Shown here piece after piece: positions 27,585-36,821 of a stretch of 64,000 bases of DNA. The position numbers were made by a program, and so were the translations under genes. Origin of the DNA: Lineus longissimus (Eukaryota; Nemertea; Pilidiophora; Heteronemertea; Lineidae); contig NC_088318.1 of assembly GCF_910592395.1 (NCBI RefSeq), positions 8,124,349 through 8,188,348 of the forward strand, in the 5' to 3' direction. Every line of letters starts with the position of its first letter. The first letter of the stretch is position 1. Below the pieces are notes generated by a model that ran no database searches, was not told the origin of the DNA, and saw only the letters and a list, made by a program, of their open reading frames with translations.

Positions 27585-28112
27585 TTAAATATACGTTTAG
27601 TCCAAAAGATTAAACCCATAGAATTTTTTACCCTGTTTCGTTTCCTTGACTCCTGTGAATCTGATGTAATTGTGGTTCAGGTTTAATTTTTGTTTGATGA
27701 TGGATGTCGCCCATACAGTCAGTGTGTGTGCTTCTGCGTCCACTAGTTCAAGGAGGGTTGATTCTCCTATCTTTGTGGTGATTGTTCTAAATGATTTGAT
27801 TTTATACCATGTATTCACGGGAAGATCTTTAAATTTTGTATATTCTGTCACTCTTGAATCAAGTTCAGCATTGGATGGAAAGGTGTTCATTTATATTAGA
27901 AAAAGTTTTTCACTTTTTTTAAATTTGAGAATTATGAACATTATGAGAATTATGAAATTTTGGACGATTTGGACGATTTAGTGACTTGACTGAAGTTTGA
28001 CTAGGAATTAATTTAGACTAGGATTTGACTGGGATTAATTTATACTAGGATTTGACTTGGATAATTTGACTGGGATTTGACTCTGAGTTAGAACTGTCAT
28101 TTATACACTACT
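27585..28112 (-). repeat. Right terminal inverted repeat
   Basis: Reverse complement of the left repeat, with two silent differences within the enclosed gene and none seen in the terminal 220 bp. It ends GTCATTTATACACTACT and is followed directly by the ACGGAC duplication. Confidence 0.95.
27597..27890 (-). CDS. Terminal-repeat gene, OB-fold-like small protein (right copy)
   Basis: Encodes the same 97 residues as the left copy. The two nucleotide differences (asparagine codon 2 and the penultimate leucine codon) are both silent. It starts at TATAAATGA, reads inward, and is followed by the small glycoprotein gene. Duplication doubles gene dose and places one copy at each replication origin end. 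Confidence 0.75.
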   Translation of the reverse strand: MNTFPSNAELDSRVTEYTKFKDLPVNTWYKIKSFRTITTKIGESTLLELVDAEAHTLTVWATSIIKQKLNLNHNYIRFTGVKETKQGKKFYGFNLLD

Positions 28113-28118
28113 ACGGAC
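28113..28118 (+). repeat. Right 6-bp target-site duplication ACGGAC
   Basis: Directly abuts the right terminus and equals the hexamer at 12326-12331. Confidence 0.93.
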
Positions 28119-28142
28119 CTCTCAGAGAGGTGAGCTAAAAAT
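28119..28142 (+). repeat. 3' end of the HINE-like element split by the Polinton
   Basis: CTCTCAGAGAGGTGAGCTAAAAA is the usual family A 3' hairpin and A-tail. Joined in order with 12239-12331 it gives a normal element, so the Polinton entered its microsatellite. Confidence 0.75.
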
Positions 28143-29750
28143 TAACTCGGGTTTGGTGGGTGCTTTTGACTTCACTGATTATTTTTTAACATTGCCCTGG
28201 TGGCCACATTTGTAATCGAATCCGGACTGTAGCTGGTTGTTTGGGTAGGACATGCCTAGGGGCATCTTTGTACAAGTTTAGAATGATCTAGGTCGCATAG
28301 TAAGAAAACGTGCAAAGCCACTGTTCTCAGAGGTCATTAAGACAATTCAAGTCGTGCTATAAAATGCATGACGTGAGACACACACTCACCTTGATTCACA
28401 TCCCGTATGTTTATAAAACCTTTACTTCGTTTTTGTCTATTCTGAGCAAATACTGAAAAAAACAAAAAAACACGATAACTCCAGAAGTAAAACTAACATT
28501 AAACTAGAATTCTGAAATTTGCTGGTAGCAAATTTGATAGTCCCCAGGTAGTCGTCATGTCAACCGAGTAGAAACCGAGTAACAAACTCGACTGTAGTCA
28601 AACTACGAAGAAGAACGTGTGCAAATACTCGAGTCGAACTCGTTCGAATTAACAGCCTGAGTGTAAATCCAGTTATTTCATGGAATACCGGCATTCTGAC
28701 AATAAAAGCACGTGGAAAGATATAAATATCTTCAATCAAATGCACGTGACTTAATTTGTTTACATCCGGTTACTCGCGCATGCGTAAATACAATGATGAC
28801 GACCTGTCTGTAACCGCATGTTTAGTATTTGACCTTGACCCGATACTCTCGTCAAAATCGCAGCTCAAAAACGCATCTAAAGCATCGAAATATTCTGAGT
28901 TTTGAAAAATCGTTTTGCGATAGTCCATGAATCGAATTGGGTTTCTTTATAATACCTCCATCGTCCCATCGCTCGACCAACTCCTGAGAATAATGACGTC
29001 ATTATGCAAGGGCGGAGCTTATATCGAAATACTCAGGATTTTTAAAATACTTTTGCGATAGTCCATAGATTGAATTGGGTTTGATGGTGAAAGGGTGATT
29101 GATTTCTGGTTTATTTAGCCGTTTTTCAGGACTACCGCAATAAATGTGTTAATTTCGTGGAAGAAAATAACAGTTTCGAGAATTCCAGTGATATCAATAT
29201 AGTCCCCAGACGGGATCTGGGGCCTATAATAAGAACTGATATACTTTAGATTCAGAGTTCTAACATCACTGGTTGGGACCTCCTACCTGATAAGTATACA
29301 TGGTTAAGTTCAGGACAATTCAGTGAGGCTGGCATGGAAAGAACGGGGACGTTTTTTGAAGGGTAAACAGACCACCATCGATCCAATCTGTCTGTGGTCA
29401 GTTTGTAATTGATCCCTTAGTGTGGTGTTAGGCCTGGTGACTAGAAGTGGGGCAGGAAGGTATACAGGATGTTTCAGAAAACAGTACTGTTGCAGAAGCG
29501 TTCATCTCGGCTAGAGGCAAATGGCTGTTTTTTTCTCAATGATTCCATGGTTCTGCTTTCAATTGGCAGGTGTCTTCCAGGCCTTGCACTAAACCATTAA
29601 ACAAGATTTTAGAGGTAAAGCATGAAAAATCCGTTAGTGCCTCAGAGTTTCATACATTACGCCTTCAAACCTGAAATGGGCCTCTTGAATTTTATTAACC
29701 TTGACCAAGCCAGGCAAAATATCTGAAGTTCATAGGGTAACCTAGAAAAA
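28143..29750. other. Non-coding interval
   Basis: No convincing gene. A segment around 28895-28945 (TTTTGCGATAGTCCAT...GAATTGGGTTT) recurs at about 29045-29080, so part is an old duplicated repeat. Otherwise nothing recognised. Confidence 0.5.
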
Positions 29751-30062
29751 ATTGACCTCGTTTAATTGGAATACAACAAATTCTTATCATGTGAGGGAGA
29801 ATTTTTCGGGCAATCCTGTAGAGAAACAAATGCATCTGGATAACACTATTGATGTCAAAAATTTACAGTTACTTTATAACAATGTATTCTTTGGAGCACA
29901 AATTTATTTTAATCCTGCGAATATCATCCTATGGAGACACTCTCAAATGGCTATCAACTTAAAGTTCTCATTTCGAAACTAGGCAAATTTCAACCTATAG
30001 TCCAATCAACAACACTTAGTCCATTTCAATATTGTCTTTTTAAATATTCACAAATTCCAACC

Positions 30063-30720
30063 CTAATTTCTCCTCTTCATCCAAATCCTCCAGTCGGCCT
30101 GATTCAACTGGAACAGCTCGATTGCCACATCGAATCCGTTTTTAACCACTTCTGCAGGTATGGCATCCCAGGATTCACTAATTATCATAACCGCTTTAGG
30201 TAATGTGATCAGATACCATTGCCCTTCGTCTTCAGTGTTTTCCTTCTTCCAATTCTTCCACTTGGACCTAAGGTGGCCTTTCAAGGATTTCATGGCAGTT
30301 AGATCGAGTGGCTGGATGTGGGAAGTGCAGCCTGCAGGGATGGAATCGAGTATTCCCCCTCAAAATCATAACTCATCCACCAAAATTTTCCATACGATGG
30401 ACCCAGTGTTTTCCCTCTTCCAATTCTTCCACTTGGACCTAAGGTGGCCTTTAAAGGATTATGGCAGTTAGATCGAGTGGCTGGATGTGAGAAGTGCAGC
30501 CTACAAGGATGAAATCGAGTATTCCCCCTCAAAATCGTAACTCATCCGCCAAAATTTTCCATACGATGGACACGGCACCTATCGACCACAACAAGGAATC
30601 ACTCGTCCTGGTTGGCGTCGACAAATCGTTCCAATACATTTTCGAACCAGTGACGAGACGTCTCCTCCTTCATCAAGCCGGTCGCTGATGATGTCACGAA
30701 AACATTGGCTGGCAAATCGT
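30063..30720 (-). pseudogene. pogo/Tigger-like transposase fragment
   Basis: Minus-strand frames give KSLKGHLRSKWKNWKKEN, followed by TLPKAVMIISESWDAIPAE and VVKNGFDVAIELFQL. This is the pattern of the C-terminal part of DDE_1 (pogo/Tigger/jerky-like) transposases after the QPLD motif, and an IPAGCTSHIQPLD-like segment precedes it in another frame. An upstream segment near 30600-30690 (GLMKEETSRHWFENVLERF) also fits this family. Frames are broken and part is duplicated in tandem. It is a dead remnant; the assignment is from remembered family patterns. Confidence 0.5.
30238..30575. repeat. Tandem duplication, about 171 bp period
   Basis: TTTTCCTTCTTCCAATTCTT and the following roughly 165 bp recur from about 30409 with few changes and a small internal deletion. 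The duplication lies in the pogo-like remnant. Confidence 0.75.
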
Positions 30721-31477
30721 CCTACAGAAAGACATCGACTTGACAGACAAACTCTTTACTCCAAAAAGTTATGTCAGCAGTCGCCTTCTCCTTATCCCAG
30801 TGATAGTCAATGTGCCACGATTTACACTCCCTCTGAATCATCTTGGAGAATTGCATTATAGCAGAGTCCAAAAAAATTAATAAAACACACATGTCCATAG
30901 GTGTCGGTGAAATCCATACTTTAGTACTTAAAGTCCAATAAATGCACAAGTCTTAAACATGAATCAGTTGCACACTAACTCTGGAACAGCAAACATGATA
31001 TCTCGACACAAATGGAATAAAACGGAGCGCAATGATTTTGGCGCAATAAAGACTATTGTCACATCACAATATTATTTAGTAATAAATCAAAAGATCCTGA
31101 CTGGGTAGACTGCCCTGACAGAGACAGGAACAGGGGATTATTATGACTTGCAACAAAGTCTTGATCACAAGCTTGATAGTTATGGTAGCTTATGGTTGGA
31201 ATCGGATAGACTACCCAAACTATGGAGAGGAACAGGGGATTATTGTGACCCTCTCCACAATTCCTTGTCCTTTTTCTCCTGCATTTATTGTGCTTTCACT
31301 CAAGCAATGCTGCAAATTAAGTATCATAACTTCTCGCGAGAGTCTCTTGACAAAATCAACGACATTGGCAAAACTGACTTCCTTTGATCATTCTCGGATC
31401 CTAGCGGTCTTCTTCAACCAAGCACGACGATCATGCATCAGCAGCTTGGCAACGATGTCCAAAAGGTAGTCTGGATG

Positions 31478-32515
31478 ATCTAATGCCTTCTGTTTATTAA
31501 TGCCATGTGGCATCTTAAGGGTTTATGCCTGTTTCGCCTATTCCTGTTTCGCCTATTCCTGTTTCGCCTACAAAATTCCTGTTTCGCCTATTCCTGTTTC
31601 GCCTACTTTCCAGTACCCCTACAATAAATCGACTCTCCCAGGGGGAACCTTAGGGATGCATGTCCATTTTATGGGGAAAACGTGAGGGGACAATTGGATG
31701 ATGTTAACGATGTGATGACAATTTGACTAATCAAATGCCATCAACTTTGTTAACAAACCATGCCATGACCGTTTTGAAAGAGTCACCTTGAAAGCGGGGA
31801 CAGTCCGGGACTTATTTGACCATATGACCATACTGACACACAGTAAAAACTAATAGATTAAGTAGAGTAAAGCAGTCGCTTATTTTATAAAAACAGGAAT
31901 TCATGACTTTTTGATAAAAATACATAATACTGTACATTCTCATAATTATTTAATCAAAATCAGCTGTAAAACCCATGTCATAGTAAAGAACAATGTAGCT
32001 ATAGGTATTCTTTCTATTACGAAGCCAGTTACTGACTAAGACAAAAGAAAGAGAATCCACAATATAAAATGCAGGCCTAAGAAACCTTTCTCAAATCTGA
32101 TGAAAGGGTAAAATTTTCTTACTATTTTATTTCTTGCCTTTTAAAATAAGCTAAAACATAAGCCGATGTAAGCTATGTATAATTTTCCAAAGTTATTCCG
32201 AATAATACTGAAATAATTGACATGTCGCTAAATCCATTATTTCAGACTTTATTCTTAATGATAGCCTTTAACACTATAGTAAGGGACGATTCATATTCCT
32301 ACGACTGTGGGGAGGTTAGCAATACATATGAATAGGCGAAACAGGAATAGGCGAAACAGGAATAGGCGAAACAGGAATAGGCGGAACAGGAATAGGCGAA
32401 ACAGGAATACACCATCTTAAGACCTTCAAACCACCCAAAGATGAACATCTAATGCCTTCTGTTTATTAATGCCATGTGGCATCTTAAGACCTTCAAACCA
32501 CCCAAAAATGAACAT
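31478..32515 (+). repeat. Tandem duplication of the foldback target
   Basis: The stretch CTAATGCCTTCTGTTTATTA to CCACCCAAA.ATGAACAT occurs twice in direct orientation: first copy starting at 31478 and interrupted by the foldback element, second copy from 32450. This confirms the insertion point. Confidence 0.75.
31511..32421. mobile_element. Foldback transposon with tandem-repeat termini and 9-bp TSD
   Basis: The element proper is 31520-32412 (893 bp). Its ends, GGTTTATGCCTGTTTCGCC and the reverse complement of GGTGTATTCCTGTTTCGCC, match. Each terminal repeat is an array of the 15-mer TTCCTGTTTCGCCTA (about five units left, five right, inverted). The duplication CATCTTAAG flanks it at 31511-31519 and 32413-32421. 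The 720-bp middle is AT-rich and non-coding. The layout matches Foldback-type elements; 9-bp duplications suggest MULE-like transposition. Confidence 0.8.
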
Positions 32516-32549
32516 CCTAGCATCAACAGTTATGGAGAAGTGCTACAGA

Positions 32550-34283
32550 AACCAATTACAGTCAATTTACACTATTTGACCCCCAAGACCTTGAAAATTA
32601 GGTCAAATCAACAAGGGGCCCAATGGCCACAGAGCTTCGCTTGGTCCATCTCTTATGATTTGAAGGTTGTAACAATTGGTAAATCTTACTATTTGCGATG
32701 GTATCCTTGGACTGTCACAACCCAGTAGATGCATGGTCACAACAAGTAACTGCAGTCTGGACCATTATACCAAATCGAAGGTTGGCCGGAGACAAACCAG
32801 TCTAGTCACAACCTAGGGCAACCCAGTCATTGTAGTCTGCACCTTTATATCGATTCCTTTGAAGTGTAGGTTGCGAAAAACAAATCCAGTCATTGCATGA
32901 GACAAGCAGTCAAGGCAATTTAGACATTTACACCAAATCCTTTGAAGCTTACATCAAATCCTTTGTAAAGTGCAGGTTGAGACAAAGGAGCTCAGTAGAT
33001 GCATAGTCACAAACTAGGGCATGATTCGCGCTAGTCACTTGCCACGTCGCCAATGGCGACATCAAACGTTGTGTGGCGATGAAAATATTCCCCGAGCACA
33101 CCACGCCTTCGAAAGACCCAATTTTTGCAAGTGGCAAATAGAAATCACCGCCATTTTGTAAATCTTGTCGATAACACCCGAAACAAACATCAGAACTCCG
33201 AAGCACTGACCGTAAACTTTGGTGTCCGGATTATTTATGAGATCACGCATGTCCTTTGTGCCGATTGGTTAGAATAATATGACGTAGAAAGATAGTAACC
33301 AGTGGCCAGTTGTGCTCATTCATAAACAGCTGTAATATAACCATGTTTGGATGACACATATGCTGCCACGCGATAGCCGCTGTACGATTGGATACAGCGT
33401 AATGGGGTCATGACCTCGCTTCTCAATCGAATGTAACGCATTGTAATATATAGATAAATGCCAGTATAGCGGCTGTTGGTAGAGAGCTTGTCATTCTTAT
33501 GCCATGGAGGACTTGTGTGGGCGCCGTTCATGGCTAGTACTGGCCAACGGTGGTGAAAAGTGGCGAATTCACCACAGAAAGGCAGGTGATGTTGTGGCGA
33601 ACCACACACTTGTGTGACTAGGAGATTTTTGGACTGTTTACCCACACTGGCTAAGAGCTTTCATGACCTAGCGCCAACCCTGCTAGGGACACCCAGTAAC
33701 AGTCTGGGCCTTTACATCAATTCCTTTGGAGTGTAGGTTGTGACAAACTAGTCCAGTTAACATGGTCCAGCCTAGGCCAGGGGTAACCTTTTATATCAGG
33801 GGCAATCAACCTGTAAATGCAAGGTAAGGACCAGGTCCAAAGGGTATGATTGATAGCCTGCATTGATAGCAAGTAACTAAACAGATACACTCATATTTTT
33901 GTAAATCAACTGCCACATACCGTATACTGTATGTGGCAGTTGATTTTTGAGGCAGTTTGTGGCAGTTCTTTTTTGAGTTTAAAGGCTATATATCTAGGGT
34001 TTTTGCCATTTTCTGCTGTAAGACGATTTCAAAAGTGTACCTAACACTTTATACAATACAGAAAACCAAATGCAATTAGCTCCATCCATTTTGAAGATAT
34101 AGCCAATTATGGGTTTGACAACTTGATTACCTAATCAGGCTAGCAACTGGCTTGTTAGAGCCACGCGGCGGGTTCAGCAAAAGTTGTGATGTAGATCAGG
34201 TTATCTGTACATGTCATGCAATCATAAAAGCAGGAGGGCCTTAATTAATTATGCACACCTGGAAGTAATGTGTTTCATTCACT
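32550..34283. other. Non-coding interval with degenerate repeats
   Basis: A degenerate unit (CCAGTCATTGTAGTCTGCACC, ATCAATTCCTTTGAAGTGTAGGTTG type) recurs at about 32740-33010 and resumes near 33670-33780, so the GC-richer 33020-33670 block looks inserted. An 18-bp hairpin (AAATCAACTGCCACATAC) lies at 33903-33946. No gene is supported. Confidence 0.5.
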
Positions 34284-34589
34284 ATGGTGTATTGTGTGGC
34301 TCCGAATTGTGTCAAGGATAGCACAAAGAACAATCGAATGACGGATGGGACCCATTTTCATGAATTTCCAAAGCCAGTTGAACGAGAGAGGAGGAAGCTG
34401 TGGATTCGGAAGTGCAAACGTTTGAAGTGTTGGAAGCCTGGGCCTTCGGCCAAACTTTGCAGTGATCACTTTATCGATACGGATTATCACATGAAGCCGG
34501 ATATCTGCATCCAACTGAATATTAAATGCCACTTGTTAAAAACAGCTGTTCCAACCATGTCAATTGCATTTAAAACCCGAGGCTGCTGA
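34284..34589 (+). CDS. THAP-domain zinc finger exon
   Basis: A 101-residue frame containing a whole THAP domain. The C2CH metal site is MVYCVAPNC (C4, C9) with CSDHF downstream. HFHEFPK, the RRKLW helix, and the conserved C-terminal AVPT box (TAVPTMS) are also present. THAP domains bind DNA sequence-specifically in animal transcription factors, P-element transposases and domesticated derivatives. The frame stops soon after the AVPT box, so this may be the first exon of a spliced gene (donor not located) or an isolated remnant. No downstream transposase part was recognised. The start is the ATG that begins the canonical MV-x-C. Confidence 0.8.
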   Translation: MVYCVAPNCVKDSTKNNRMTDGTHFHEFPKPVERERRKLWIRKCKRLKCWKPGPSAKLCSDHFIDTDYHMKPDICIQLNIKCHLLKTAVPTMSIAFKTRGC

Positions 34590-34764
34590 GGTCGGTTGTT
34601 ATACATAATGTGTAGGCCCTATTGGGGCCTGTGATACCGCATAGTGTCTTCTTGTGTTCCAGCCATAGCAAGGTGACAGCGACACAGGTCAGTGTCAGTG
34701 ACAGCCACTGTCAATGACAGATTATTGTCATCTGACATCTAGGCCTATCTAACGTTGCACGGCA

Positions 34765-35136
34765 TTATATCGTCACGTCAAGATGATTGTGCATAATACC
34801 GTCACTTTTCAATAGTAGTTCAGCGTCATGACATAACTGGCGATACAACACAGACGAGGCGAAACAATATTGTGCAACATTAGTCAGTTCAAAAATCATA
34901 CATGTTATGCATCTGCAACCGTCTATCAATGTCTTCTTTGCTATATCGGCAGGTCTGCCATGCAAATTGATTAACCACAAATTCTTATCACTTTCGTCCG
35001 AATGATCACTCTCATTATGATCTAGTGGTATTAATGGCTCGAACATGTACGGCTCAACGTTTAAATACCCTTCTGTATCGACCAAAACATCCTCAAATTC
35101 ACTGCTCTCACTCTCTGAACTGTATGCGGAAGCCAT
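34765..35136 (-). CDS. Possible exon of an acidic protein, weakly P2X7-C-terminus-like
   Basis: A 123-residue minus-strand frame. It has a serine/glutamate-rich start, VEPYMFEPLIP, an acidic stretch, and a cysteine cluster CRCITC. The order (acidic serine-rich head, PYxFEP, then cysteine pair) recalls proteins with the intracellular P2X7-type domain that are numerous in invertebrates, but key later cysteines are missing and the match is weak. It reads towards the THAP exon. It may be a first exon or a remnant. Confidence 0.3.
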   Translation of the reverse strand: MASAYSSESESSEFEDVLVDTEGYLNVEPYMFEPLIPLDHNESDHSDESDKNLWLINLHGRPADIAKKTLIDGCRCITCMIFELTNVAQYCFASSVLYRQLCHDAELLLKSDGIMHNHLDVTI

Positions 35137-36821
35137 CTTGCTTTGTTCTGACTGGCCTGATCTACGTCATTAAAAAAATCCCTAGCGGCCACATGTTGTA
35201 CTAATCTAAAGTTGTGTGTGGTGGGAAATTCAAATAGTTTAAAATTGAAAATTGAAATAACTAAATAATGACTTTATTATTAGAATTTTTTTAATGTCTG
35301 GGATCTTGTTTTTTTAACCCTCAACATATTTCATGAGTATCAAGCATGTTTTCAAACCTTGATATATAGCCTTTAAGCATTACAGTGCAATAGAATGAAA
35401 TACTAAAATCGACTGGTTCTTCTGATGACCGAGCGAGTACAGATGTTGAAAAACCATTAGAGGTGCAAGGTGTTCAGTTCTACGAGTGAAGATCAGCCCC
35501 TCTCTCGGTCAGACCCTCTCGGTCATTTCAGTCTGTGATGTGCTCACCAAAAACGTTGAAATGCAGCTGTGGATCATCCTGTAAAACAATTAAAAAAGAG
35601 TTTTAAATTTCCTTGACAAGACCAACAGACACTGATAAGGTGCTAATGATCAAGGAGGTTCATTGATATGATTTAGAATATAGATCCAATAACTTTGATG
35701 ATAATTTAGCAGGTTTGCATACATCCGTGTGCACATTTACCAGTCATTCACACTGCTGATACATGCTGTCCAGTACGTTTTTACAGGGGTGATTGAGGGA
35801 GATGAGGGGAACCACCCCCCCCCCCCCCCCCTGTTGGGACCCTCCATAATTCCTTCTGTCACGCGCATGCAACCACCCCCCCCCATCCACCCCCTTTTGG
35901 GCTTTGCGGCCAGGCATATTTTTCACCATTCCTTCCCTACAGTTTTCAAAAGTAGTTCATATTTCAAACCATTCTCCTGAGCAGTAATAGTATTGTGTTG
36001 AGCAGGTCCTAAATATGCTTGAATAAAATCGTTCAAAATAGGTTTTTGGCTGCTTGCAACAGCTGACTCCAGGATTCGTCATCTTTCTTCGACTTACAGA
36101 CAGTTTTTTAGCTCTATTATTTGTTGGTGGGTAAGGCTGTGCACATCAATTGCCTGTTCATAAAATTTGTGACTGGGATAAATTGCGAATACAGTGTTCT
36201 GCAATAATAATCTTTCGACAAGAATTACATGTACTTGGAAAATGTTTCATCAATCTTTGACCTCCGCAAATTGATTGTTCAATTAAGTGCATTCTAGTCA
36301 ACAAGCCAATTCTGGTATTAGCTGTGAAAAAAAAAATAATGATGTGATAAGAGGGGGGGGGGGCAATCTCGGTGTCTATTATGTTTTAACCAATTTTATC
36401 ATTGTCAGTTTGAATCTAGTTAGTTATCAGTGAAGTGGAAAAAGACCTGCGAGTCTGATTTCGTTCAAGTAATCCGTTTCACAATTTAACGCTGTCCAGT
36501 GCGATGCATTCTCCAAAGCAGACATGATATTCAAGCTTATTTTCTCTGGAAATGCATTGTGTCATATTGCCGACTCGAACAAACTTTGCAGATTTAATTA
36601 CAGTGAAGTTAGAAAGTTTAAACAAAGAAACTTAAATAACTACTCGAACTTTTTCTGAAAGTATGCATTCATTTCTTGTACTATTGCGCCAATCTGACAT
36701 TTTTTTAATTTCGGCACTGTACCATTTTGGAATTGTGCGTACCCAGCACATTCGGCAAAAATGGTGTCAAATTTCAGCAGGGGCAAAATGACGTCATGGA
36801 TATATAAGGTTCTGGTCTTGC
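35137..36821. other. Non-coding interval
   Basis: Contains poly-C tracts (35814-35832, 35875-35884) and a poly-G run (36351-36363), otherwise AT-rich sequence without a believable gene. Confidence 0.5.

Larger units (their letters stand above)
12332..28112 (+). mobile_element. Complete Polinton/Maverick element, 15,781 bp
   Basis: The boundaries are fixed by matching termini (AGTAGTGTATAAATGACAG on both strands) and the flanking ACGGAC duplication. Inside are the diagnostic Polinton genes: protein-primed DNA polymerase B, rve integrase, packaging ATPase, major and minor jelly-roll capsid proteins, plus accessory genes on both strands. The DNA is visibly more AT-rich than the flanks and lacks introns. 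The inverted repeats differ by two silent changes within the terminal gene, suggesting recent insertion or gene conversion. The polymerase frameshift suggests this copy is not autonomous unless the shift is bypassed or is a sequence error. The capsid genes fit the proposal that Polintons are or were virus-like (polintoviruses). Confidence 0.97.

Noticed and set aside
31520-31612. CRISPR-like short repeats of 15 bp
   Set aside because: Units are contiguous without unique spacers, occur in inverted arrays at both ends of a mobile element, and the genome is eukaryotic.
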